A model generated the notes under the pieces. That model saw nothing but the letters and a program-made list of their open reading frames with translations. It was not told the DNA's origin and did not search any database. The translations under genes and the position numbers were made by a program. From an uncultured Desulfocapsa sp. (GTDB lineage Bacteria > Desulfobacterota > Desulfobulbia > Desulfobulbales > Desulfocapsaceae), in contig CAMZKT010000075.1 of NCBI GenBank assembly GCA_947311435.1, positions 1 through 64,000 on the forward strand: DNA of 64,000 nucleotides, given 5' to 3'. This document shows positions 51,807 to 61,002 of this stretch, piece by piece (the stretch's first letter is position 1; the number at the start of each line of letters is the position of its first letter).

Positions 51807-51878
51807 CTTTCTCCTCCTTTTTACCGTTACACATCTAATCAGTTTCTGTTTTGATAGGTTGGGAGAGAGTGGGAGAGA

Positions 51879-51904
51879 GGGACGTTCATGATTTCATGCT
51901 TTTC
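51879..51904. repeat. Left 26-bp inverted repeat of the RAYT element
   Basis: This sequence is the exact reverse complement of 52940-52965. Its core CATGATTTCATG is itself a small palindrome. It overlaps the last codons and stop of the transposase gene. Such flanking palindromes are typical REP elements mobilised by RAYT proteins. Confidence 0.85.
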
Positions 51905-52910
51905 CGAGGATATTCAAAGAATAATCATGCTCTTGAGCTATTCGCTCGCCCCTTTGCACCGCCCGGCTGACTGCCGGTTGCCCGAAACCCAGCCTGGCTG
52001 CTACAGAAGTGGCGCTGTAACCTAATTCTCGTACAGCCCAATAGCATAAAAGACTGCGGGCCTGTACCCGTAAAGGCTGCTTGCCGGCAGCCATAATCTC
52101 TTGTGTCTCCAGTTCGAATATCTGGGAAACCAATTGCAAAACCTCATCAAATCCAATTCCGGCCACACGGTATTGATCTTTCCGGTCCAAGGCCTCCTGT
52201 GCCCTTTTGAGAACAGTATCAACAAAATCACTGTCCCCCAAGATACGTTCATCACTTTGTTGCCTGCCCCCTGACTTGCGCATGGCTAAAAGCTTTGTCC
52301 AGCCTCCGACGCTTCTTATCAAACCACCGCCTATCAATTCATCTTTTTTTCCTTGCAAGATGCCCTCCTCAACAAATACTGCATATTTTTTTCTGGCTGA
52401 GGATACACGCTTGCCAAAATGATGCAAAATAAATTCTGTATCCTGCCAATCATCTTCTGCACCCCCCATAAGTCTGCTATGCCCACAGTAACGGTACTTG
52501 TTTAGCTTTTCAAAATTTGGAACCAGCCCGGCGCGAAGTGGGTTGAGGTGAATGTATCGTACCAGTTCCAACAGATAGGGTTCCTCCTGGCAAAGAATGG
52601 ACTTATAGCGATTCTGAAACAGATGGCCGTGACGACGGTAACGACGATTAAAGGAAATGGCATGCCCCGTTAACAACCGACGCATCACAATGGAAATCGG
52701 TACATGTCCGGTTTTGAGCAATAAATGGAAGTGATTAGGAATTAATGCCCAGGCGTAACAATGTGTTGAGGTTTGAACCAGAATATTTCCCAACCGCTCA
52801 ACAAAGTTGTCACGGTCTCTATTATCTCGGAAAATCCTTTTGCGCTCAATGCCTCGGCAAATAATGTGGTGCAGGGCACCAGGTACATCTACTCGTGATT
52901 TTCTTGGCAT
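51894..52910 (-). mobile_element. RAYT (REP-associated tyrosine transposase)
   Basis: The 338-residue Y1-type HUH enzyme nicks single-stranded DNA at REP hairpins. The HUH-type motif is HFH (H60 and H62, in NHFHLLLK) and the likely catalytic Tyr is Y119 in RYIHLNP. The C-terminal half (about 170-338) is longer than in E. coli RAYT and contains a DnaA-like helix-turn-helix (ATSVAARLGFGQPAVSRAVQ), probably for DNA recognition. All catalytic residues are present and the frame is unbroken, so it may be active. The start is ATG 52910; an upstream GTG 52916 is also possible. A perfect 26-bp inverted repeat brackets the gene. Confidence 0.92.
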
Positions 52911-53211
52911 AATCACTCATACCATACCACCAATAAAAAGAAAAGCATGAAATCATGAACGTCCCCCCCCTGTTCAATTTCTTGATATGAGGAGGCCGAG
53001 GGATAATCTTTGGCAAAGGCTTTCGCCCCCAGGAATTCCCTGCGGCAAACCTTTGCGCTCGTTTTACCTGTATGGCAAGAATACCTGTTTCGCCATACAG
53101 GACAAAATTTCCCTTTTTTATTCCACCACCCCCGGATATGATATGAACAGATTGCAAAAGTAACTGCCACCCGCATAAATACATTTTCATAATAAAGGCT
53201 ATTTACCACAC
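52911..53211. other. Intergenic region right of the RAYT gene
   Basis: This 301-base gap holds the right inverted repeat (52940-52965) and a separate hairpin at 53067-53101, where CCTGTATGGC pairs with GCCATACAGG across 15 bases. I see no gene in it. A weak AAAGG lies about 15 bases before the thioredoxin-fold gene. Confidence 0.5.
52940..52965. repeat. Right 26-bp inverted repeat of the RAYT element
   Basis: This sequence is the perfect inverted partner of 51879-51904. It is followed by a C-run. With the left copy it defines an element of about 1087 bases (51879-52965). Confidence 0.85.
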
Positions 53212-53700
53212 ATGGAAACTCCCACCCAGCGAATGCTTAAAATTGGAAGAACAAGCATCGGCCTGATTGGTCTTGATATTGCTTTAAATAGGGCACTTGC
53301 CCAAAACATTCCAGTTGAGGACATATCCGAACATCTGTACCAGGAAATCCGTGACAAAAACTATATTCCACCGGGGATGACAGACAAATACAAAACGGCA
53401 CTTGAACGGGAATACAGAATACTCCTTGGCTTGGAAATTGAGGAAAACAAGGATTTAACTATTCGTATTTTTGGTACAGGATGTATCACCTGTAATGGTC
53501 TGCGAGATGCTGTTATTGATGCCATGATGAAGATGGGCATTGCCGCCGACATCGACATGGTTCACGAGCCGGATGAAATTGGCCGGTATGGCATCACGAC
53601 AACACCTGCACTGATGATTAACGGTGAAATAAAGTCAGCTGGGATCCACCCCACACCATTCCAACTCGAAGAATGGTTTCGTGAGGCCGTGGATAACTGA
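53212..53700 (+). CDS. Thioredoxin-fold protein with N-terminal extension
   Basis: The 162-residue protein has an 80-residue helical N-terminal part and a C-terminal thioredoxin-like domain (about 82-160). The domain has the redox motif CITC near residues 90-94 and the cis-proline loop TTTPALMIN. The C-terminal part resembles the small glutaredoxin-like MTH895/redox-active disulfide proteins. It is cytoplasmic, with no signal. The inferred role is thiol-disulfide exchange with an unknown partner. It lies two bases before the Dus gene, so the two are probably co-transcribed. Confidence 0.85.
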   Translation: METPTQRMLKIGRTSIGLIGLDIALNRALAQNIPVEDISEHLYQEIRDKNYIPPGMTDKYKTALEREYRILLGLEIEENKDLTIRIFGTGCITCNGLRDAVIDAMMKMGIAADIDMVHEPDEIGRYGITTTPALMINGEIKSAGIHPTPFQLEEWFREAVDN

Positions 53701-53701
53701 C

Positions 53702-54649
53702 ATGACCAGGCAGCAAACTCAACTTATCCTTGCACCTATCCGCGGAATTACCGATTGCCATTTTCGTACCCTCTTCCAAAAGCATTTCCCCGGATTCGAT
53801 TCGGCCATCGCTCCCTTTATTACCCCTCAACGGTATTCCTCATATAAGCCGAAACAACTCAAGGATCTCTTGCCCGATGTCAATCAAAATCTCCCCATCA
53901 TCCCCCAACTTCTCAACACCGATACGGAGGATTTTCTTTTTCTGGCTCATCGTCTTGCAGAACTGGGCTATAAAGAAATAAACTGGAACCTTGGCTGCCC
54001 AGCTCCCATGGTAACACATAAACATCGGGGTTCCGGCTTGCTCCCCTTCCCAGAGAAGATCCTGGATTTTCTTGACCAGGTGCTCCCCACACTCCCCGTC
54101 AAGCTTTCCATCAAAACACGACTGGGCTATGCAAACAAACAGGAATTGCTCAGGCTCCTCCCCCGCCTTGACGACTACCCCATAACTGAAATCATAATCC
54201 ATGGCCGGCTAGGCAAACAGCTTTACAGAGGAAATTCAGACCCAAGGGCTTTTGCCCGATGTCTCGAACAGAGCAGACATAGCATCGTGTACAATGGCGA
54301 CATTAATTCTGTGGAAAAACTGCTCAATTTGCAGGAACAATTCCCGCAACTGGAAAAATGGATGATAGGGAGAGCTGCTCTTGCAAATCCATTTCTTGTC
54401 GGAGACATTAAAGGCTTACCCGACAACAGCAGATCTGAACGGATTCAATGCTTCCACTATGAATTATTTCACTGCTATAAGGAATTGTTGTCCGGTCCCT
54501 CACACCTCCTGGGGCGCATGAAACAACTCTGGCTGTACCTCAGCTTTTCCTTTCCACCCCAGGCCAAAAGCTGGAAAAAAATAAAAAAGTGTAACACGGA
54601 AACACATTATTGGACGACTGTTGATGATCTGTTCAAAAAAAATCACTGA
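53702..54649 (+). CDS. tRNA-dihydrouridine synthase
   Basis: The 315-residue FMN enzyme reduces uridine to dihydrouridine in tRNA D-loops. It shows LAPIRGITDCHFR at the N-terminus, the catalytic-Cys segment NWNLGCPAPMVTHKHRGSG near residues 90-108, SIKTRLGY, IIHGR and a C-terminal GRAALANPFLV. It looks closest to the DusC-type subgroup, but the subgroup was not tested. ATG 53702 begins just after the thioredoxin-fold stop. Confidence 0.93.
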   Translation: MTRQQTQLILAPIRGITDCHFRTLFQKHFPGFDSAIAPFITPQRYSSYKPKQLKDLLPDVNQNLPIIPQLLNTDTEDFLFLAHRLAELGYKEINWNLGCPAPMVTHKHRGSGLLPFPEKILDFLDQVLPTLPVKLSIKTRLGYANKQELLRLLPRLDDYPITEIIIHGRLGKQLYRGNSDPRAFARCLEQSRHSIVYNGDINSVEKLLNLQEQFPQLEKWMIGRAALANPFLVGDIKGLPDNSRSERIQCFHYELFHCYKELLSGPSHLLGRMKQLWLYLSFSFPPQAKSWKKIKKCNTETHYWTTVDDLFKKNH

Positions 54650-54859
54650 GCAGCACCAACTCGTTCTTTCATAGCGGTATCAATGGACTGCAAATCAGTT
54701 GTCCCGATTCACGATAACAGCTTGACAGTACGCCTGGCCGACATTACCGTGAGATATGTCAGGTAACATGTATAGACAAAAGGGGTCTGTGAGTTTAAAG
54801 GGAGTTGTTCCCTGCATGCTTACACCGCCCAATCCATTCTGTTTTTTCCGGAGGAAAAG
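54650..54859 (+). promoter_or_regulatory. sodN upstream region with inverted repeat
   Basis: A perfect -35 TTGACA at 54722-54727 is followed by an inverted repeat GACAT-N11-ATGTC at 54740-54760, within CCTG...CAGG flanks (54733-54763). The -10 is weak. The repeat could be an operator for a metal-responsive regulator, which is not identifiable from sequence. Confidence 0.35.
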
Positions 54860-55360
54860 ATGATTTACAATCTCATACAAGCTTTAGACAGGAAGTTCGG
54901 GTTTGACGTAGCAAAGGCTCACTGCGATGTCCCTTGTGGTGTTTACGATCCGATTATTGCACAGATCAATGCCTTGTCAGTGGTAAGAATGATGGACTTG
55001 ATGGCAGCGCAGAGTGATGCCAGCGAGAAAAATGACATCGCTTTCCACAACACTGTCACACGTTGCATTGCCGTCAAAGAAGAACATGCAGAACGTGCAA
55101 AACATGAGATCCGAGTAATCTTTGGAGATTACATAAAGGACAATCACATCGAAGATCATCCCGAATTGCCCACTCTCTGCCATAAAATATTGCAGATTGG
55201 TTCCAAATGCCGGCAGACTGCCGACCGCGAAGCAGGTCTCGCATTTGTTGAGGCCATCAATCAGTTCTCTGAAATTTTCTGGAAAACAAAGGGTATCGCA
55301 ACAAAAAGAGTTACCGCCCCCTATGCGCCCGCATTGGAAATGGTCTACCCCGACTTATAA
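54860..55360 (+). CDS. sodN: Nickel superoxide dismutase
   Basis: The 166-residue precursor has a 20-residue leader, followed by the Ni-hook HCDVPCGVYD starting at H21. After cleavage H21 becomes the N-terminus and, with C22 and C26, binds nickel. It disproportionates superoxide. The four-helix remainder (IDEN... to LEMVYPDL) follows the family length. GGAGG lies 7 bases before the ATG. The leader is longer than in Streptomyces NiSOD. sodX, the leader-removing protease, starts right after its stop, which strongly supports the call. Confidence 0.97.
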   Translation: MIYNLIQALDRKFGFDVAKAHCDVPCGVYDPIIAQINALSVVRMMDLMAAQSDASEKNDIAFHNTVTRCIAVKEEHAERAKHEIRVIFGDYIKDNHIEDHPELPTLCHKILQIGSKCRQTADREAGLAFVEAINQFSEIFWKTKGIATKRVTAPYAPALEMVYPDL

Positions 55361-55672
55361 GTGTTTACATTCATCAAGGTGACGGGCAACAGTCTGTCAC
55401 CGGAATACCAGGCGGGAGATTATGTGCTGATAAGCACTATTCCCGCCTTTTTTAATCCCCTCCGGAAAGGCGACACCGTTGTTTTTCTCCATCCACAACA
55501 TGGAACCTTAATCAAAAAGGTGGACAGAGCCTCCTCGCAGGAAGACACCATCCGCGTGATCGGCACTCACCCCTCAAGCATAGACAGCCGCCATTTTGGG
55601 GATATATCAACGAGCATGCTTATCGGAAAAGTTATCTGGCACATACCAAACAGGCGCAAAAAACAAAGATAA
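55361..55672 (+). CDS. sodX: Nickel-type superoxide dismutase maturation protease
   Basis: The 103-residue S26-family peptidase has the nucleophile Ser11 in GNSLSPEYQAGD and the base Lys near 52-53 in GTLIKKVDR. It removes the NiSOD leader before H21. It has no membrane anchor, so it acts in the cytoplasm, as expected for an enzyme processing a cytoplasmic precursor. The GTG start directly abuts the sodN TAA. The convergent cytochrome gene ends 12 bases downstream, without an obvious terminator. Confidence 0.93.
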   Translation: MFTFIKVTGNSLSPEYQAGDYVLISTIPAFFNPLRKGDTVVFLHPQHGTLIKKVDRASSQEDTIRVIGTHPSSIDSRHFGDISTSMLIGKVIWHIPNRRKKQR

Positions 55673-55683
55673 GCCCTCCGCCA

Positions 55684-58600
55684 TTACCGTCGCAAAGAAA
55701 TCCTGACGATTTCACTATTCCCCTTGCGGATGGAAGCACAAAGCAGACTTTTCCCGTCCCTGCTCCACCGGGGATATGTTTCAGCCCCTCTGGTTGTGGT
55801 TTGCTCCACGCTGTCACTGCCGACATCATACAACCAGATAGTGGCATCGCCTTTTTTATCCCAGGCCCAGAAGACAATCTTTTTGCCATCAGCAGAAAAA
55901 AGCGGGCCACGATCACCCAATGTCTGGTTCCGAGAAAGAACTCTGCTGTTTTCGGCAACTGCCCTGCCATCCTTGAGGGTCAAATCTGATACCAATGCAG
56001 CGTAGGTAACTCGATCCTGGCCAGAGCTGTCACTGATAATCTCTGCCGTGTATGTTATTTTTTTTCCGTCCGGACTCCACCCGTTCATCTGTACTGATTC
56101 CGGGCCGTCCCAGATATGAATAGTTGGTTTTTCATATCCATTTTCAAAGGTCATAAAATCTTCGGTGGTAAGGCCATACTCCCCACCTGCGGCGACTTTA
56201 AAGGCCAAAACCCTACCATCCGGGCTCCACAATGGATTCGTCTCCATCCGTTTATCCCTGGTCAACTGAATCTTTTTCCCGCTGTCTGCCTTTACCAGCC
56301 AGACATCCCAGTTCCCTGCTTCTTCAGAGGCATAGGCGATGCTATTCCCATCCGGGTGAAAGCTCGGTCGATCGAGAGGTCTGTTGCTACTGACGAGGAT
56401 CTTCCTGCTTTTATCCTTCAAGCCAAGTATTTCGATCTTATACCGATGCTCAACGGGGCTGAACGACCAGAAAACAATATGCTGTCCATCCGGGCTCCAT
56501 TGTGGCCAGGCGGCCGTGGCATCCCCAGTGCTGAGTTGCTCTTTATTACTGCCATCGCTGTTCATCAGCCAGATCTGGTCTGTTCCGGTACGATTGGAAA
56601 CAAAAACAATCCGTTGGTTGTCCGGGCTCCAGCGAGCATCCAAATCTCTGGATGGTGAATGTGTTAACGGCTGAATAAAATCCGGCAGCTCGCGCTCAAT
56701 GTCCCTGGGCACGATAATCTCTGAAAGACTTTTTACTCCGGGGATAGAAGGATATTCAACCCGGTGACACCGATAGCAGGTTTTATTCTTTCCCAGGGGA
56801 ACAAGAAATCTCGTGGGAAGAGTGAGCCTTTTGGGAAATGTGAAGTGCAGTCCTGGAATATCAAGCCCATACCGACTTTTATGGATAATTCCCTGCCAGT
56901 CAACTTCATATTTTTTCCCATCCGGGCCGCCCATCCCTCTACCAAACAGGGTATGGAGCTTTTCGCTGTTGTTTTCCAGAACTGATCCCTGGCTTTCAAC
57001 CACTGGAACTGTACGAATGGGTTCGGAATCTCCATCGAGAATACCAAAACGGGCCGCGAAACCGTCAAGGGATGTCGACTTTTTCACTCCAGTGGAAAGA
57101 TCCTGCTCCACTTCTTTGTATACCGTAGCAACCGGAGTCACATTTGCATCACGCCCCTCAACAAAATCCTGATCTTCCACGATTGTGCGATAGGCTTTGT
57201 TCAGTGTCATGGCACGTTTGCGGGAAGGACTGAGCAGAACGGAAATGTCATCGTGCAGTGCATCCAACATTGCATACCTGATACTTCCATCGGAGTTGAA
57301 AAACCTCTCAATCACCTCTTTGTTGTTCCGAAATTCATTTCCGGAATTGTTGTACATAAGATAGTAGGTATATTCGTAGTAAACGCCAGCATTCCGTACT
57401 TTTACTTTAGGCTCATTCAAACCGGAAATACCTTTCTGACTCCAGTGGAACCAGCCATTACGGTACTCGGTGCTGTCCAGCTTTCGAGGGAAAGCGTAAA
57501 CAGTGTCGGTTGTGACGCCGGTACCGCCATGACACCCTATACAGAAGGCCGTTTCCTCAAAACTCTGTGGTCTCAGCTCGCCTTCCCGGTCTTCAATAAA
57601 TCCCTGGAGAATCCAGCCCCGATCATTATTGACCCCCTGTTCCGGATTTCCGATTAACTGTCGGGTACGATCTGGAAAGTCGTTCCTTTCTTTTATCTCG
57701 TTAACTCCTGCAGCTTCCAGGAACCCATAATCTTTCCAGTTCCGCTTCTTCATATACCGCAATTCTTTCATTCGGGAGGAAAGAACTGTCTCATTGTTCT
57801 CGTTAAAATCAACATAGCGGACAGAATGAAGAAACTCTGTTCCTTCAGGAAAGAGTCCTGCAGCAAGATGAATTTTCCCATTCTCCAGTGCTTTTCCGGC
57901 CTGCCCCACATACGCCATATTTTTCCCTTTAACCGGGTCCCAGGAAAAAGCCACCTGCCCGGCCATATCCAGTTCACCGTTGCGGTTCAGATCCACACCA
58001 AATTCTTTTTCATTTACAGGGTCAATAGCAATGTTCTGCCGTTTGATGAGAGCCTCGACAATGGCCAGGTTTATCTGATAAATGTTCAGGTCAAATATAC
58101 CCTCTGCGGTGGTCTGAAAAACCTTCGGCAACCGGATGAGCACATCATTGGTGGAGCCGTTGGTGGGCCAGAATGTTCCTGGAAAGTTATAATACGCAAA
58201 TGCCCGCCAACCAGAATAGATGCCATCCGGATCACGATCAAAGCCCATGTCATCGAAATTGAAATAACAGTCAGGAAGATACCCGTCCCAACTCCCATTA
58301 TCGTTATAATCCCATTCGTTCGGGATAGTAGCCAGTTTTTTCCTGAGGATTATCTCACCCCGCTCATCGATATAATTACTGCTCTTTATGTAGTGGTCCA
58401 TTTCCAGATCAGCAATATCCCTGATTCTTTCGCTTCGGTCTTCAAACAGATTTTTCCATGGATTTTCCAATGCCGGTTCCGGAAAAGAATAGTTGAGCTG
58501 TAAATCGTGATCATTCACATGATTCGGCTCAACGGAACGGGTGTGACACACGTAACATGGATTAAAAACCCTGCCTGCTACCACCTTGTCCTGTGTTTTC

Positions 58601-58752
58601 GTATAACACTGGGAAGGGATATATGCCGTTTCGTTATTCACGGTGACTGTTTTCAGATTCACTGCCTGTTTCTTATTATCCGGTTCGCCATACACCTGCG
58701 AGACAGAAAACAGACAGGAAGTGATTATCAGTAAGGATATTTTCTTTTTCAT
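55684..58752 (-). CDS. Triheme cytochrome c with TolB-like beta-propeller
   Basis: The 1022-residue exported protein has a signal sequence (MKKKISLLIITSC..., possibly with a lipobox ending at C13). Three c-type heme motifs follow: CYVCH at 66-70, CIGCH near 402-407 and CYRCH near 658-662. A C-terminal six-bladed TolB/PD40-type propeller (about 700-1022) repeats WSPDG-like motifs (WSPDNQRIVF, WSPDGQHIVF, WSPDGRVLAF, WSRDGKSLLC). Hemes and propeller point to periplasmic or outer-membrane electron transfer or surface binding; no catalytic function is known. ATG 58752 has GGAG 7 bases upstream. The PhoX-like gene lies upstream on the same strand, with a terminator between, so linkage is possible but weak. 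The size is unusual for a cytochrome. Confidence 0.85.
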   Translation of the reverse strand: MKKKISLLIITSCLFSVSQVYGEPDNKKQAVNLKTVTVNNETAYIPSQCYTKTQDKVVAGRVFNPCYVCHTRSVEPNHVNDHDLQLNYSFPEPALENPWKNLFEDRSERIRDIADLEMDHYIKSSNYIDERGEIILRKKLATIPNEWDYNDNGSWDGYLPDCYFNFDDMGFDRDPDGIYSGWRAFAYYNFPGTFWPTNGSTNDVLIRLPKVFQTTAEGIFDLNIYQINLAIVEALIKRQNIAIDPVNEKEFGVDLNRNGELDMAGQVAFSWDPVKGKNMAYVGQAGKALENGKIHLAAGLFPEGTEFLHSVRYVDFNENNETVLSSRMKELRYMKKRNWKDYGFLEAAGVNEIKERNDFPDRTRQLIGNPEQGVNNDRGWILQGFIEDREGELRPQSFEETAFCIGCHGGTGVTTDTVYAFPRKLDSTEYRNGWFHWSQKGISGLNEPKVKVRNAGVYYEYTYYLMYNNSGNEFRNNKEVIERFFNSDGSIRYAMLDALHDDISVLLSPSRKRAMTLNKAYRTIVEDQDFVEGRDANVTPVATVYKEVEQDLSTGVKKSTSLDGFAARFGILDGDSEPIRTVPVVESQGSVLENNSEKLHTLFGRGMGGPDGKKYEVDWQGIIHKSRYGLDIPGLHFTFPKRLTLPTRFLVPLGKNKTCYRCHRVEYPSIPGVKSLSEIIVPRDIERELPDFIQPLTHSPSRDLDARWSPDNQRIVFVSNRTGTDQIWLMNSDGSNKEQLSTGDATAAWPQWSPDGQHIVFWSFSPVEHRYKIEILGLKDKSRKILVSSNRPLDRPSFHPDGNSIAYASEEAGNWDVWLVKADSGKKIQLTRDKRMETNPLWSPDGRVLAFKVAAGGEYGLTTEDFMTFENGYEKPTIHIWDGPESVQMNGWSPDGKKITYTAEIISDSSGQDRVTYAALVSDLTLKDGRAVAENSRVLSRNQTLGDRGPLFSADGKKIVFWAWDKKGDATIWLYDVGSDSVEQTTTRGAETYPRWSRDGKSLLCASIRKGNSEIVRISLRR

Positions 58753-58784
58753 CTCAGGCCTCCGGGCCAATGGGAATCACATAT

Positions 58785-58831
58785 ACAGGATTTGGAAAAA
58801 AAGGATGTGATGCCGCAGAGCTGCGGCATCA
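58785..58831 (-). terminator. Strong intrinsic terminator after the PhoX-like gene
   Basis: On the minus strand TGATGCCGCAG and CTGCGGCATCA form a perfect 11-bp stem around a 2-base turn, followed by CATCC and a run of eight Ts. It lies 21 bases after the phoX-like stop and upstream of the cytochrome gene. Confidence 0.85.
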
Positions 58832-58851
58832 CGGTCAGGCAGGTATGCTTA

Positions 58852-60651
58852 TTAGTCCATGGCAGGCATTGGCCCGACATATCCGGTATACGCTCTTGCA
58901 GCGGCAGAATCACTAAGTTTATCCTCATCGGACTCACCGTATGGATGCTGAACAACGCTCATCAAGTAGGCGAACCCATTAATATTAGGATAGAAGTAGG
59001 GCGAGGTGGTTTCAGAACCGTAGGGTGTGGTTTGAATTCTGGTAAGTTTAGCATTTGTCAGGTTATAGGCCCAAATGGCATCGTTCTGATGCCCGGAACC
59101 GGTGTCCTCTCCAATAATTAAGGTGTGACGACCAGGCATATAAGTGACGTTATCAGGATTAGCTATTCCATTAATATCACAGCTATTATTCGCATAATCG
59201 CTATCTTTTGGATACTTGGTCATGATACCTGAAACCATACCAATCATATTAGTGGCAACATAGTCACTGCCGATGGAAGAGTTAGGACGAATGTCCAAAG
59301 CATAAACAGTGCCACATTTATTTTTTGGTAGACGGATATGATTAGCACCACCTTTGTCGTACTTTCCTCCATCCAACATCCCCTTGGCAACCTGGCTCAT
59401 CCCCACGTACAGTCTCTTACTGTCGGCATCATAGGTGATCCCTTCTTCCTTACGAAACTCCGTGGTTGCCCCCTTGATGGCAGCATATCTTCTGGTCTCC
59501 AGGCGAGAAGCAAGGGTATCCATGCCCTGTTTCACCTGTAGACATTCGTTACCAAAGGTTGTGTTGACAGAACTAAAACCGTCATCACAGCTACCATCTT
59601 CTTTTGGCTCTGCCGTTACGAAAAGAACTGAAAATTGAATCCCGTCTTCTACAGCTTTTTGAATGGTATCATCATCGGCATGCCCGAGGCTTACCCAGTC
59701 AAGATTTGCATATCCACCGTTAATTGAATGCACCTGATTCCATTTAGCGGCGTAAAGAGTACCGCTGGAAAGAGTTTCCGGCTGATCGGCCACAAACATA
59801 AAAAATCCGACATTGGTGCCGTCATCGGAAATGTATGTAGTTTTTCTGTCGGGCATAACATAGGCTAGTTCAACAGCTACCCGTCCCATGGAAAAATGTT
59901 TTTGAGGTATAGCTTTACCGTCATCTGTAATGGTTATTTCGACTGGATAGCCATAGCGATACGATTTAAAAGCCTTACGAAAGTCATCTACACTGGTGTT
60001 TTTGTCGTAGGGGTTGAGACCAAAGTAACGAACCATAGGTTTATCGTAATCTTCGATATCATCCATGGATTTTGCCTCTTCAGTGGCACGGGCATTGTTT
60101 GGATACTCTTCACTTCCAAGGTGACTGTTCCATGGAGTAACGCTACCGGCACAGGGAACCCAAAGTCCACCATACTCGGAGAAGTCTATACTTTTAGTAC
60201 TTACCGCACTCAACTTACCCGTTGTTTTGTCCTGTTTCAATTCACTGAGGTACATGGCGGCGGGACGTGTTTCAAAATGAGACACCATGTATAACTTATC
60301 TCCCTTGGGAATGAGAGAACTAAAATCATTGTCCACGGAAATATGCTCGGAACCATCTTTATTAAGAACCGGCTTGCCTGACTGGTCCAATACAAGGCCA
60401 AAAACACCATCTCCGACTTTATCACCACTTCGCATAATCGTGTTGTACCCAATTGGATAGGTTTTACCATCAACAGTAATTTCTTCACTGGCGACAATTT
60501 TCCTTTTGTCCTCATCAGTTACGGGAACTGCGACTTCCTTGAATACTGGAACGACAGAAGCTTCGGCTTTTTTGTCGCCAGCTTCCGCCTGCCCTGCAAC
60601 CATACCAACTGCCAACAGGCAAAACAGCGAACGGCTTAATACCTTTTTCAT
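58852..60651 (-). CDS. PhoX-family (DUF839) phosphatase-like protein
   Basis: The 599-residue exported protein has a Sec signal peptide ending AEA near residue 24 and the PhoX/DUF839 landmark VPCAGSVTPWNSHLGSEEYP near residues 160-180. Acidic metal-site segments (GDKLYMVSHFETRP, MPGRHTLIIGEDTGSGHQND) follow. PhoX enzymes are Ca/Fe phosphomonoesterases that help scavenge phosphate. Most bacterial PhoX use the Tat route, but no twin-arginine motif is present here. Residues for the full metal cluster were not checked against a structure. AAGGAG precedes the ATG. A strong terminator follows. Confidence 0.85.
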   Translation of the reverse strand: MKKVLSRSLFCLLAVGMVAGQAEAGDKKAEASVVPVFKEVAVPVTDEDKRKIVASEEITVDGKTYPIGYNTIMRSGDKVGDGVFGLVLDQSGKPVLNKDGSEHISVDNDFSSLIPKGDKLYMVSHFETRPAAMYLSELKQDKTTGKLSAVSTKSIDFSEYGGLWVPCAGSVTPWNSHLGSEEYPNNARATEEAKSMDDIEDYDKPMVRYFGLNPYDKNTSVDDFRKAFKSYRYGYPVEITITDDGKAIPQKHFSMGRVAVELAYVMPDRKTTYISDDGTNVGFFMFVADQPETLSSGTLYAAKWNQVHSINGGYANLDWVSLGHADDDTIQKAVEDGIQFSVLFVTAEPKEDGSCDDGFSSVNTTFGNECLQVKQGMDTLASRLETRRYAAIKGATTEFRKEEGITYDADSKRLYVGMSQVAKGMLDGGKYDKGGANHIRLPKNKCGTVYALDIRPNSSIGSDYVATNMIGMVSGIMTKYPKDSDYANNSCDINGIANPDNVTYMPGRHTLIIGEDTGSGHQNDAIWAYNLTNAKLTRIQTTPYGSETTSPYFYPNINGFAYLMSVVQHPYGESDEDKLSDSAAARAYTGYVGPMPAMD

Positions 60652-61002
60652 TTCAATTCTCCTTTTCTCTTATGTTTTGGTTCGTTACGCGTCTGACAAA
60701 CACATTTGCGACACATTACTTAACCTTTGTTCAAATTTGGTTAGGAGATGATTTGGAAATGATTAATTGCATACAAGTCATAACTCAATACAGCGGCATA
60801 ACACTTTACTATTCCAATTCTTACCTGAACCGAATAATAACAGTTTATTTTCTCAATCCTGCACCTCAGAAAATGAAAAAAAATCGTTCTTTGTGCTGAT
60901 GTGTCATGTATTATTCGTTCAGATGACCTATTCACCTTACAAGTGAATATAGGTTGTAACCAATGAAGAATTTTTAAAATTTTACATCATGGAGAAAAGA
61001 AA
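60652..61002. promoter_or_regulatory. Divergent region between the PhoX-like and cytochrome b561 genes
   Basis: This 351-base gap has an 11-base-period direct repeat, AACACAT at 60699 and GACACAT at 60710 (ATGTGTY-N4-ATGTGTY on the minus strand). It is near the phoX-like start and could be a regulator site, though it is not a convincing Pho box. Near the other gene, ATTCAC-N7-GTGAAT at 60930-60948, extended by CCT/AGG flanks, forms a good palindrome. No small gene is recognised. Confidence 0.4.

Noticed and set aside
60699-60716. Pho box upstream of the PhoX-like gene
   Set aside because: The 11-base period fits, but the heptamers (ATGTGTC/ATGTGTT) do not resemble CTGTCAT or its reverse complement.
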